In this document: piece by piece, positions 15,951 through 23,799 of the stretch
Position numbering within the stretch: the first letter of the stretch is position 1
Layout: the number at the start of each line of letters is the position of its first letter
Source: CALMJB01 sp963977945
Lineage (GTDB): Bacteria > Actinomycetota > Actinomycetes > Nanopelagicales > Nanopelagicaceae
DNA: 31,145 nucleotides
NCBI GenBank assembly: GCA_963977945.1
Contig: CAXBQO010000003.1
Coordinates: 1 to 31,145 of the forward strand
Reading direction: 5' to 3'
Notes under the pieces: generated by a model
Database searches by the model: none
Seen by the model: only the letters and a program-made list of their open reading frames with translations
Told to the model about the DNA's origin: nothing
Translations under genes and position numbers: made by a program

Positions 15951-17435
15951 ATGGCAAAGGTCGCGGTTATAGGAGCTGGAATTGGTGGACTATCCGTTGC
16001 CGCCAGACTTGCAAAAGCTGGTCATCTGGTTGAAATTTTTGAACAATCAAATGTAGTTGGTGGCAAATGCCGAACGGAATGGATTGATGGTTTTGCATTT
16101 GATACTGGGCCATCACTTTTAACTTTACCTGCGGTCTTTCGAGAATTATTTACCAAAACCGGTAAAAGATTAGAACATGTACTTGAATTGGAACCGGTAG
16201 ATCCCGCTTTTGATTACAAGTTTGCCGATTCGAAATCTCTTAATTTTGCAAATCTTTCAAATCAAAAAACTTATTCCGAAATTTCCCAAGTTTTAGGCCA
16301 ATCCCCGGCAAAACAATGGCAAGCAATCATTGAACGAGCTGAAAAAATGTGGGATGCCTCGCGAATTGATTTCATTGAATCTGAATTAACCTCACCACTG
16401 CAATTAATTCGTAAGCCAGATTTTTTAAAGCGCCTAATCACCATTGCGCCAAATCAAACCCTTAGAAATTTTGGTAAAAAATTAAATTTAGATCCACATC
16501 TGCAGATGATTATCGACAGGTATGCAACTTATAGTGGCAGTGATCCACGAAAAGCGCCGGCGGTTCTATTGACCATCACTTTTATAGAAGCCACTTTTGG
16601 TGCATGGCACATAAAAGGTGGAATCGGACAATTAGCTACCGCACTTCTAGAGAGAAACTTGCAACTAGGAGTGAAGATTCAAACCAACACTGAAGTCGTT
16701 CAAATTTTGACTGAAGCAAATACGGTTTCGGGAATTCAACTTAAAGATGGCCAAAAATTAAGTTTTGATATTGTCGTTTCAAATTCTGATGCGCAATTAA
16801 CATATGAAAATTTAATCAGATCAAACTCAAATTCGGTTCTAAGGGCTAGAAAATCAATCTCTAAAGTTGATAAATCTCTGGCTGGATTTTCACTTTTGCT
16901 AGGCCTTAAAAAATCAGATATCAAACTTAAACATCACAATGTATTTTTCCCAACTGATTACGATGCCGAGTTTGATCAGATTTTTAAAACTAAAACTCCA
17001 GTAACTGATCCAACCATTTACATCTGCGCACCAGATGATGAAAAAATGGTCAAAGATCAAAACACGGAAAGTTGGTTTGTACTTGTAAATGCACCCCTAC
17101 ATGATGAGCAGAACGGGTTTAATTGGAAAGATCACTCAAATCAGTATGGAGAAAAAATTATTAAGAAGTTAGATGATTTAGGGTTAAAAGTATCTGAAAG
17201 ATTAATTTCTAAAAGTTTTCGATCGCCACTTGATTTGCAAAATTACGCATTTGCTCCTGGTGGGGCTATTTATGGCACTTCAAGTAATTCACCTCGGGCG
17301 GCTTTTTGGCGAGCAAAAAATCGTGGCGCTCTAAATGGTTTGTTTTTAGTTGGTGGCTCAGCCCACCCAGGGGGCGGTTTGCCGTTGGTAGGAATAAGCG
17401 CTGAGATTGTTGCAAACGCAATTGGTAAAGCTTAA
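15951..17435 (+). CDS. CrtI-family carotenoid desaturase, CrtD-like
   Basis: 494-residue FAD-dependent desaturase. The N-terminal dinucleotide fold is VIGAGIGGLSVAARL followed by GGKCRTEWIDGFAFDTGPSL (about 5-55), and the C-terminal FAD motif is GGSAHPGGGLPLVGISA (about 470-486). It is clearly a paralogue of the crtI product at 20026-21510 but diverged. Its placement directly after cruF/cruG-like genes (zero-base junction, TAA then ATG) suggests a CrtD-type 3,4-desaturase acting on a 1-hydroxy psi end. The alternative is a second phytoene or zeta-carotene desaturase. Its 3' end overlaps the convergent phosphatidyltransferase gene by 4 bases. Confidence 0.82.
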   Translation: MAKVAVIGAGIGGLSVAARLAKAGHLVEIFEQSNVVGGKCRTEWIDGFAFDTGPSLLTLPAVFRELFTKTGKRLEHVLELEPVDPAFDYKFADSKSLNFANLSNQKTYSEISQVLGQSPAKQWQAIIERAEKMWDASRIDFIESELTSPLQLIRKPDFLKRLITIAPNQTLRNFGKKLNLDPHLQMIIDRYATYSGSDPRKAPAVLLTITFIEATFGAWHIKGGIGQLATALLERNLQLGVKIQTNTEVVQILTEANTVSGIQLKDGQKLSFDIVVSNSDAQLTYENLIRSNSNSVLRARKSISKVDKSLAGFSLLLGLKKSDIKLKHHNVFFPTDYDAEFDQIFKTKTPVTDPTIYICAPDDEKMVKDQNTESWFVLVNAPLHDEQNGFNWKDHSNQYGEKIIKKLDDLGLKVSERLISKSFRSPLDLQNYAFAPGGAIYGTSSNSPRAAFWRAKNRGALNGLFLVGGSAHPGGGLPLVGISAEIVANAIGKA

Positions 17436-18049
17436 AGCGATTTATTTACAACCAAAAGTAATTTTGTAAATGCACTTACCTGCATTATAAACATAATCCA
17501 AATAATTAACTCTAAATTTGTAAATCCAATTTGATATGCAATCAAAGTCATAAAAATAAAAATTGCCCGAACCGGGCGCTCTGACCAAGTGACCACACCC
17601 ACTGATGTAAAACCAGCACCGCCAGCCCGCGCACGTAAATACTCTTGCAAACTTGAAATCAAGAAAAAGATAATCAATAGCCAATCTTGAATTCCAATTT
17701 GATACAAAGCAAGTAACCAAAAAAACTCAGTACTTCGATCAAGTGCTGAATCGAGAACGGCTCCGAATCGACTGTTAGTTCCCCTCAAAATGGCGATAGT
17801 GCCATCTAATCCATCGCAAATTAGAGAAAGTGCAATCCACAAAATTGCAAGTGTTGATTTAGCTTGTAAAAAAGTTGCCACACCAAGCAATAGTCCAAGA
17901 ATGGAAACCGCGTTTGCCGATACTCCAATTCTGATTAGAGGTTTAACTAAAAAGAAAGAGAGTTTCAGCCATATTCGAACCACAAGAGACAACTTTGCGC
18001 CACCATGAAGTGCTGACCACTTGGTCAAATATTCTTCAAGGCTAATCAT
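17432..18049 (-). CDS. CDP-alcohol phosphatidyltransferase family protein
   Basis: 205-residue membrane enzyme with about five or six helices. It shows the family active-site motif: Asp79-Gly80, Asp82-Gly83, Ala86, Gly96, Asp100 and Asp104 (DGLDG...A...G...D...D). Members join a CDP-activated lipid to an alcohol (glycerol phosphate, inositol phosphate, serine) to make phospholipids. The Arg that normally follows the motif Ala is Ile87 here, which may change head-group or phosphate recognition. The ATG at 18049 follows AGAGAG. Downstream of metF with a 28-base gap, so probably co-transcribed. The substrate is undetermined. Confidence 0.85.
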   Translation of the reverse strand: MISLEEYLTKWSALHGGAKLSLVVRIWLKLSFFLVKPLIRIGVSANAVSILGLLLGVATFLQAKSTLAILWIALSLICDGLDGTIAILRGTNSRFGAVLDSALDRSTEFFWLLALYQIGIQDWLLIIFFLISSLQEYLRARAGGAGFTSVGVVTWSERPVRAIFIFMTLIAYQIGFTNLELIIWIMFIMQVSAFTKLLLVVNKSL

Positions 18050-18077
18050 TTTTAAACTCTCTCTTTAATTTGTTTAA

Positions 18078-18923
18078 TTATTTAAATCCTAGATTTCGTG
18101 CAATCTCAAGAGTTGCCGCTGAGTTATTCATAGTGAAAAAGTGAAGTCCGGGTACACCCATTTTTAAAAGTTGCGCACCTAGATTTGTTGCTAATTCAAT
18201 TCCTAATTTACGTTGATAGTCAGCATCATCTTGATTTTGTGAAAATTTATCTGCCACATCTTTTGGAACTTCGGTACCGGTTAATTGTGCAAACCTATTT
18301 AGCTGATTGTGGTTGGTGATCGGCAAAATTCCAGCATAAATTGGCAGACTACTTCCATGCTTAGCTAACTCATCAACCAATCGTTGCCATTTGTGAGCGC
18401 CAAAAAAGAATTGGGTGGTCGCAAACTCTGCGCCTAATTTTTCTTTGCGCAGTAAAACTTTAATATCGGTATCTAAATTTTTTGTTGCTGGGTGAAGATC
18501 TGGAAATGCCGCAACCCCGACCTCAAAATCAGTATTGGTTTTAGCTAACGTAACTAATTCGTCAGCATGATCTAAACCATCTGGTGTACTCACCCATTCA
18601 ACTTCTGGCCCACCAGTTGGGTCCCCACGCAATGCCAAAATACTTTTAATTCCTGCCGCCTTATATTTTTGCAAAATATCTAACAGCTCATTTTTTGTTG
18701 AACCCACACAAGTTAGATGTGCAATAGTTGGTATTCCAGTTTTTTTAGTAATTTGCGATGCGATATTTATTGTTCGGTCTCGAGTTGAACCACCAGCGCC
18801 ATAAGTAACCGAGACAAAATCAGGTTTTAAAGAATCAAATTGCTGTAACGCGTGCCATAAACGTTCCTCGCCAAGTTGATCCTTTGGCGGGAAAAACTCA
18901 ATCGAAAAGCTTTGACTACGCAT
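18078..18923 (-). CDS. metF: Methylenetetrahydrofolate reductase
   Basis: 281-residue flavoenzyme reducing 5,10-methylene-THF to 5-methyl-THF for methionine synthesis. It is a single TIM-barrel domain of bacterial length. Visible features are the N-terminal SIEFFPPKD with the conserved Glu, VTYGAGGSTRDRT (about 38-50), HLTCVGSTK, LALRGDP (about 97-103), AAFPDLHPATK and TTQFFF. The ATG at 18923 is preferred over an in-frame TTG at 18932, since the family starts just before SFSIEFFPPK. Divergently arranged with crtE, 25 bases apart; the crtE -35 lies inside the start of this gene. MetF beside a polyprenyl synthase is also the mycobacterial arrangement (recalled). Confidence 0.96.
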   Translation of the reverse strand: MRSQSFSIEFFPPKDQLGEERLWHALQQFDSLKPDFVSVTYGAGGSTRDRTINIASQITKKTGIPTIAHLTCVGSTKNELLDILQKYKAAGIKSILALRGDPTGGPEVEWVSTPDGLDHADELVTLAKTNTDFEVGVAAFPDLHPATKNLDTDIKVLLRKEKLGAEFATTQFFFGAHKWQRLVDELAKHGSSLPIYAGILPITNHNQLNRFAQLTGTEVPKDVADKFSQNQDDADYQRKLGIELATNLGAQLLKMGVPGLHFFTMNNSAATLEIARNLGFK

Positions 18924-18942
18924 AATTATCAAAGGCTACCCT
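18912..18942 (+). promoter_or_regulatory. Promoter of crtE-crtI-crtB, probably leaderless
   Basis: TTGACT (18912-18917) and TACCCT (18937-18942) are separated by 19 bases. TACCCT ends six bases before the GTG start at 18949, so transcription should begin at the start codon. The -35 overlaps the first codons of metF. Confidence 0.55.
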
Positions 18943-18948
18943 TGGCAA

Positions 18949-20025
18949 GTGAATTTTTCGGATTCCACTGATATCAAATCGGTAATAAAAGAGATTGATA
19001 ACGCATTAACCCACTTTTGTAATGCTGAAAATCAATATTTAAACAATATTGGATCAGAGATGAATCCAGTTGCCGATGCAATGCAAAAATTTATTTTGCA
19101 AGGTGGAAAACGTTTACGTCCACTTTTTGCATATGTTGGATTTATAGCAAGCGGTGGAAAACCAGATGATTCAATTTTTAAAGCCATAGCATCTTTGGAA
19201 TTAGTGCATGCCTGCGCATTAATTCACGATGATGTGATGGATGGTTCAGACACTAGGCGCGGCGAACCTGCAATCCATAAAAAGTTTGAAAATTTTCATA
19301 AGAATCAAAATTTGAGTGGTGCTAGTGAAAAATTTGGAGTCGCCAGCGCAATTTTGTTAGGAGATTTGGCGCTGATTTGGGCAGCAAAAATGTTTCACGC
19401 CAGCGGAATTTCAGAAACTCAGATTAAGAATGCACTGCCAATTTACGATGAGATGCGCATTGAACTTATGGCTGGCCAGTATCTAGATGTTTATGAACAA
19501 GCGCTAGCTACTAAAAGCGTCTCTCGATCTTTAAAAGTTGCGCTCTTTAAATCTGGTAAGTACACAATTGAACGGCCATTACATTTTGGATTAAAACTAA
19601 ATCCAACTCATAATCCAAATTTACAAAAAGTTTTTACAGATTACGGCATCCCACTTGGCGAGGCATTTCAATTAAGAGATGATGTTCTAGGAATTTTCGG
19701 TAATCCAGATGAAACCGGCAAACCTGCTGGCGATGATCTGCGAGAAGGAAAACGAACAGTATTAATGGCAAAAGCACTTGAACTTTCCAACTCAGATCAA
19801 CGTAAATCGCTGCTTTCTGCTCTTGGCAAAAATGATTTAAGTACCGCTGAGGTAAAAACAGCGCAAGAGATTATTAAAAATACTGGTGCGCTTACTGCAA
19901 TTGAACAAATGATTTCCGACCTTTCTGCAACTGCCGCAAAATCTATTTCGGAAGTGCCGATAACCGATGATGGCCGTAAACTTCTAACCAACTTAATTGA
20001 GTTATCAACCAAGCGAAAGATTTAA
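18949..20025 (+). CDS. crtE: Geranylgeranyl diphosphate synthase (polyprenyl synthetase)
   Basis: 358-residue trans-prenyltransferase that elongates C5 units to geranylgeranyl diphosphate, the precursor of phytoene. The first aspartate-rich motif DDVMD (Asp94-Asp98) is followed by TRRG; the second region FQLRDDVLGIFG has Asp244-Asp245. GGKRLRP (52-58) binds diphosphate. GTG is the likely start of a leaderless mRNA. The stop abuts the crtI ATG, and crtB follows, which supports the carotenoid role; sequence alone cannot exclude longer chain products. The M. tuberculosis neighbour at the same position is idsA2, by recall. Confidence 0.92.
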   Translation: MNFSDSTDIKSVIKEIDNALTHFCNAENQYLNNIGSEMNPVADAMQKFILQGGKRLRPLFAYVGFIASGGKPDDSIFKAIASLELVHACALIHDDVMDGSDTRRGEPAIHKKFENFHKNQNLSGASEKFGVASAILLGDLALIWAAKMFHASGISETQIKNALPIYDEMRIELMAGQYLDVYEQALATKSVSRSLKVALFKSGKYTIERPLHFGLKLNPTHNPNLQKVFTDYGIPLGEAFQLRDDVLGIFGNPDETGKPAGDDLREGKRTVLMAKALELSNSDQRKSLLSALGKNDLSTAEVKTAQEIIKNTGALTAIEQMISDLSATAAKSISEVPITDDGRKLLTNLIELSTKRKI

Positions 20026-21510
20026 ATGCCAAAAAGAATTAAAGGTCCGACAGATAATGTAGTAATTGTCGGAGCTGGACTCGCCGGCCTAAGTGCTGCC
20101 TTGCGATTAGCGGGATCTGGCCGAAATGTCACAGTGGTTGAAAAGAATTCTTTTCCAGGTGGCCGAAATGGAATATTAAAAACGCAAGGTTATTCATTTG
20201 ATACCGGACCATCGGTTTTAACAATGCCAAATTTAATTGCCGACGCACTCGCTGCAGTCGGTGAAAAATTAGAAGACTGGTTACAGCTAAAACCAGTATC
20301 GCCCTTGTATCGAGCATTTTTCGCCGACGGATCACAATTAGATGTACATGCCGACACTAAACAAATGCAAGCGGAGATTGCCGAAAAGATAAGTCCGGCA
20401 GAGGCAAAAGGTTATGGCGAATATGTAGATTTTGTAACCAAGCTTTACAAATACGAAATGAATGATTTCATTGATCGAAATATTGATTCACCTTTTAATT
20501 TACTGACTCCAAACTTGGCTAAATTAATTGCAATTGGTGGTTTTAGAAGGTTGGCACCAAAAGTAAAACAGTTTCTTAAAGATCCACGTACTCAAAGGGT
20601 TTATTCCTTCCAAGCAATGTATGCCGGCGTTAGCCCACAACAAGCACTCGCAATTTATGCAGTAATTGCCTACATGGATTCAGTCAATGGTGTTTTCTTT
20701 CCGAAAGGCGGTATGCACGCTGTGCCAAGAGCCTTAGCGGGGGCGGCTGAAAAGCATGGTGTGAAATTTAAATACAACACCACCGTAACTTCAGTGAGAA
20801 AACAAAATGGCAGAGTGAAAGCAGTTATCACTGAAAATGGTGAGGAAATTTCCGCCGATGCATTTGTATTAAATGCCGATTTACCAGTTGCTTGGCGAGA
20901 TATTTTAGGTAAAGAACCAATTTCACATCGCAGATTGCAATATTCACCATCCTGCGTGACTATGTTGATTGGATCAAATAAAAGTTACCGCCATCTTGCT
21001 CACCACAATATTCATTTCGGCTCATCTTGGGACAACGTTTTCACAGAATTAATTAATAAGAAACAATTAATGTCAGATCCAAGTTTGCTCGTAACAATTC
21101 CATCTCTAGATGATCCCGATTTAGCGCCGGCCGGCAAAAATTCTTATTACATCCTTTTTCCTACTCCAAATCTTTCAGCCGATATTGATTGGCGCAAAAT
21201 GAAAACTATTTATCGTGATCAAATGTTAAAAACTCTGGTCGAACGTGGATATGAAGATTTTGCAAATAGCATCGAGGTCGAGCACATAACTACTCCCCTG
21301 GATTGGCAAGAGCAAGGAATGGAACAAGGTGCGCCATTTGCCAGCGCTCATACATTTTTTCAAACCGGACCATTCCGACCAAGAAATATTGCAAAAGGAT
21401 TTGAGAATGTCGTATTCGCTGGCAGTGGTACGCAACCCGGAGTTGGTGTCCCGATGGTGTTAATTTCTGGTCGGTTAGCGGCGGAAAGAATTGTTGGACC
21501 AGTTGCCTAA
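20026..21510 (+). CDS. crtI: Phytoene desaturase
   Basis: 494-residue FAD-dependent enzyme converting colourless phytoene to lycopene by successive desaturations. The N-terminal FAD fold is VIVGAGLAGLSAALRLAGSG then GGRNG and YSFDTGPSVLTMP (about 12-65); the C-terminal motif is AGSGTQPGVGVPMVLISG (about 465-482). An insertion-free middle region and the length fit CrtI of actinobacteria. It is immediately 3' of crtE (no gap) and 38 bases before crtB, giving the crtE-I-B core operon. The crtD-like paralogue at 15951 is its diverged counterpart. Confidence 0.95.
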   Translation: MPKRIKGPTDNVVIVGAGLAGLSAALRLAGSGRNVTVVEKNSFPGGRNGILKTQGYSFDTGPSVLTMPNLIADALAAVGEKLEDWLQLKPVSPLYRAFFADGSQLDVHADTKQMQAEIAEKISPAEAKGYGEYVDFVTKLYKYEMNDFIDRNIDSPFNLLTPNLAKLIAIGGFRRLAPKVKQFLKDPRTQRVYSFQAMYAGVSPQQALAIYAVIAYMDSVNGVFFPKGGMHAVPRALAGAAEKHGVKFKYNTTVTSVRKQNGRVKAVITENGEEISADAFVLNADLPVAWRDILGKEPISHRRLQYSPSCVTMLIGSNKSYRHLAHHNIHFGSSWDNVFTELINKKQLMSDPSLLVTIPSLDDPDLAPAGKNSYYILFPTPNLSADIDWRKMKTIYRDQMLKTLVERGYEDFANSIEVEHITTPLDWQEQGMEQGAPFASAHTFFQTGPFRPRNIAKGFENVVFAGSGTQPGVGVPMVLISGRLAAERIVGPVA

Positions 21511-21548
21511 AACTAATTTTCTAATGTGCTTGTAAAAAAAGTTATTTT

Positions 21549-22478
21549 ATGAATGAACTTAAAGCGGCGGGTATCACAGATCCCAAATTGCAAACCTCTT
21601 ATTTAGAGTGCAAGAGATTAAATTCAAAACACGGAAAAACTTACTATCTTGCAACTTTGCTTCTACCGCCGGAAAAACGACCATTTGTTCACGCACTTTA
21701 CGGTTTTGCCAGGTACGCCGATGAAATAGTCGATGATTTAGATTCAAAACTAAGCACAAAAGAAAAAACCATTTGGCTTAAAAAATGGAGTAATCAAATT
21801 TTGAAAGATCTTAAAGCCAGAAAAAGTAGTGATGAAATCGGAATGGCATTAATTGATACGGTAAAACGTTTTCAAATTCCAATTGCTCACTTTGAGGCAT
21901 TTTTAAAGTCCATGGCTATGGATCTGACAATTACTAGTTATCAAAAATATGAAGACTTAATGGAATATGTGTATGGATCTGCGGCGGTGATTGGCCTGCA
22001 GATGGTGCCAATACTTGGATTAGAGGAAAAATATCGTTCCGATAAGAAATTTAGAAAAATAGCAGATGAAGCGGCTCAAAAACTTGGAATTGCATTTCAA
22101 CTAGCTAACTTCATTCGAGATGTTTCAGAAGATTTAGACCGCGGCCGGGTTTACCTACCCATGGCGGAATGGAAAAAATTTGGAGTCACGCGAAAGGATT
22201 TAGAAAATCGCGTGGTCACACCACAGATAAAAGAGGCTCTCAAATTCCAAATTGCGCGGGTTAGAAAATTACAATCTGAAGCAGAAGATGGAATTAAATA
22301 TCTAACGAAAAAGAGTCAGCCATGCATAAATGCCGCAAGTGAGTTGTATTGCGGAATTGTTGATGAAGTTGAAAAAATTGATTATCAAATCTTTTCCAAG
22401 AGAGCGAAGACTAGTAATTGGCGTCGACTGAAAGTTGCTCTACCGGCCTACTTATCTGCAATTTCTGCTCGCATTTAA
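21549..22478 (+). CDS. crtB: Phytoene synthase
   Basis: 309-residue head-to-head prenyltransferase joining two geranylgeranyl diphosphates to 15-cis-phytoene. Two aspartate-rich substrate/Mg sites are visible: ADEIVDDLD (Asp58-Asp63 region) and QLANFIRDVSEDLDRGRVYLP (about 190-210). YGSAAVIGLQM (about 140-150) is typical. The ATG at 21549 lacks an obvious Shine-Dalgarno. The gene ends 2 bases from the convergent crtYd stop. The role is secure from motifs and from the crtE-crtI context. Confidence 0.96.
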   Translation: MNELKAAGITDPKLQTSYLECKRLNSKHGKTYYLATLLLPPEKRPFVHALYGFARYADEIVDDLDSKLSTKEKTIWLKKWSNQILKDLKARKSSDEIGMALIDTVKRFQIPIAHFEAFLKSMAMDLTITSYQKYEDLMEYVYGSAAVIGLQMVPILGLEEKYRSDKKFRKIADEAAQKLGIAFQLANFIRDVSEDLDRGRVYLPMAEWKKFGVTRKDLENRVVTPQIKEALKFQIARVRKLQSEAEDGIKYLTKKSQPCINAASELYCGIVDEVEKIDYQIFSKRAKTSNWRRLKVALPAYLSAISARI

Positions 22479-22480
22479 AC

Positions 22481-22789
22481 TTACTTTTTAAGACCGATTC
22501 CCTTTCGACCCCAAAATACCCAGAAAGCTAGTGTAGATAGCACCAAAGCAAAACCAAATAACAAATCTTCTACTGGAGCAGATGCGATTCTTAAACCAAT
22601 AATTGTTTCACTTGAATACATAACGATGTTTCTAGAAGTTAGCCACCAATTTGTTAGAAGTTGAAATGGCAAAATTATTGAATACGATGTCCAAAAAACT
22701 CGCTTTCGCAGCAAACTTGTTCGCAAAATATAAAAATCTAAAATCACAGCGAGAGCAACTGCGACAAATGCAATTTGGGTGTACTTCAC
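22481..22789 (-). CDS. crtYd: Lycopene cyclase subunit CrtYd
   Basis: 102-residue membrane protein with three helices (about 5-22, 33-50, 74-94). The catalytic motif of this cyclase type is APVEDLLFGF (Glu74-Asp75). Works with CrtYc as a heterodimeric lycopene cyclase, as known in several actinobacteria. The start overlaps the crtYc stop by 4 bases (22786-22789), so synthesis is coupled. Whether the dimer makes beta or epsilon rings, and one or two of them, cannot be read directly. Confidence 0.9.
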   Translation of the reverse strand: MKYTQIAFVAVALAVILDFYILRTSLLRKRVFWTSYSIILPFQLLTNWWLTSRNIVMYSSETIIGLRIASAPVEDLLFGFALVLSTLAFWVFWGRKGIGLKK

Positions 22790-23115
22790 TTATCACCTAC
22801 TGACCAGTGCGTTTTTACACTTCGTACTGCTTCAATCGTCAATATTGCAGCCAACGGCACAACAATAAAAAATAAACACTCCTCAATCGGAATAGAAAAT
22901 GGCAATTTAATGCCAAGGGTTTGATTGGGATCGAAGTACCAATGTTTTCTTGATATCGCGTAAGCATCCCAAATTAGGAAAGTAAGTGCCACCGGCAAAA
23001 TACTTAAAACCACTCGCTTTACTCGCCGTAACACCGCTACCTTTAAAACTATCTCTAACCAAAATGAACCGACGATTGTGAAAAGTAACATCGCAACGTA
23101 CGAATATCGCAGCAT
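22786..23115 (-). CDS. crtYc: Lycopene cyclase subunit CrtYc
   Basis: 109-residue membrane protein with three helices (about 5-27, 34-52, 81-98) and the PxEE motif IPIEECLFF (Glu78-Glu79), matching the second half-motif in CrtYd. Both halves are needed for lycopene cyclisation. Transcribed opposite to crtE-I-B from its own promoter (23122-23150), so ring formation can be controlled separately from lycopene supply. The ATG at 23115 has no Shine-Dalgarno and sits six bases after a -10-like TAAATT, a leaderless arrangement. Confidence 0.92.
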   Translation of the reverse strand: MLRYSYVAMLLFTIVGSFWLEIVLKVAVLRRVKRVVLSILPVALTFLIWDAYAISRKHWYFDPNQTLGIKLPFSIPIEECLFFIVVPLAAILTIEAVRSVKTHWSVGDK

Positions 23116-23121
23116 GATACA

Positions 23122-23150
23122 AATTTATCTGTCTAGTTTGGTACTGTCTA
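23122..23150 (-). promoter_or_regulatory. Promoter of crtYc-crtYd, probably leaderless
   Basis: On the minus strand: TAGACA (23145-23150, one mismatch to TTGACA), a 17-base spacer, TAAATT (23122-23127), then six bases to the ATG at 23115. It is back-to-back with the TPP riboswitch, whose 5' end touches the -35. Confidence 0.68.
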
Positions 23151-23235
23151 ACTACGGGAGCAAATTGCTGAGAGGGTCTTGAATTTCAAGATCGACCGTT
23201 ACGACCAGTTCGGTAATGCGAATTGGAAAGGAGTT
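23150..23235 (+). promoter_or_regulatory. TPP (thiamine pyrophosphate) riboswitch
   Basis: The two conserved TPP cores are present in order: GCTGAGA (23167-23173), and ACGACC followed by the GGTAATGC-type segment (23201-23220). CCAGTTCG (23205-23212) pairs with CGAATTGG (23219-23226) around GTAATG, the P4/P5 arm. A variable P3 hairpin is TCTTGA/TCAAGA (23177-23182, 23186-23191). The closing stem pairs AACT at 23150-23153 with AGTT within 23232-23235, next to the Shine-Dalgarno AAAGGAG (23227-23233) of the downstream TTG start, so ligand binding should shut translation. An in-frame start at 23179 lies inside this element and is not used. Confidence 0.92.
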
Positions 23236-23238
23236 CAA

Positions 23239-23796
23239 TTGTCAGCCTTAGAAATTTTTGCATTCATCACGTCGGTCATCGGAGTTGTTTACGGAATTTT
23301 TGGCCCGCGAATCACTTGGCCGTGGTGGATTATTAGTAGTTTGGCTTATGCAGTTTTATTTTTTCAATCAAAATATTATGCAAGTTCAGCATTGCAGTTT
23401 ATTTTCATCGCCGCCGGAATCGCTGGTTGGTTTGGCTGGGGAAAATCTGGCGCTAAACCAAGATTTAGCTCTAATCGCGAAAGACTCTTAACTATTTCGC
23501 TATTAGTTATATCCACTTTGGCACTATTTCCGATATTAAAATCAATTGGCACCGTCTCTTCTTTTATTGAAGCATTTGGATTCGCCGGCAGTTTAATAGC
23601 GCAACTTCTTATGGTCTGGCAGCGATTTGAAGCCTGGCCGTTGTGGTTTGTAGTGGATGCTGCTTACACATATCAATACTTCAAAGGGGATTTAAATCTG
23701 ACCGCAATTTTGTATGTGATATTCACTTTGCTAGCAGTATGGGGAAGCATTCGCTGGCTCAGAGAATCAAACAAATTTGGAAAAGAAGTAAATTAA
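23239..23796 (+). CDS. PnuC-family vitamin transporter, thiamine-type (PnuT-like)
   Basis: 185-residue membrane protein with about seven helices. PnuC-family marks are GVVYGIFGPRITWPWWIISSLAYAVLFF in the first third (in pieces), the central GIAGWFGWG, and QRFEAWPLWFVVDAAYTYQYF near the C-terminus (in pieces). PnuC itself carries nicotinamide riboside; PnuT relatives carry thiamine by facilitated diffusion. The TPP riboswitch immediately upstream strongly favours thiamine. The start is TTG 23239, five bases after AAAGGAG; longer frames would run through the riboswitch. The next gene, 3 bases on, is a P-loop kinase that could trap the vitamin by phosphorylation. Confidence 0.85.
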   Translation: MSALEIFAFITSVIGVVYGIFGPRITWPWWIISSLAYAVLFFQSKYYASSALQFIFIAAGIAGWFGWGKSGAKPRFSSNRERLLTISLLVISTLALFPILKSIGTVSSFIEAFGFAGSLIAQLLMVWQRFEAWPLWFVVDAAYTYQYFKGDLNLTAILYVIFTLLAVWGSIRWLRESNKFGKEVN

Positions 23797-23799
23797 GAA

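Noticed and set aside
22907..23122. Open frame overlapping crtYc in another frame
   Set aside because: crtYc is a clear family member and the frame gives no recognisable protein.
23179..23238. A 20-residue N-terminal extension of the PnuT-like protein
   Set aside because: The stretch is the TPP aptamer; the TTG at 23239 has a good Shine-Dalgarno.
23239..23796. Nicotinamide riboside transporter (PnuC) as the function
   Set aside because: The family fits, but the TPP riboswitch directly upstream makes thiamine the better substrate; kept only as an alternative.
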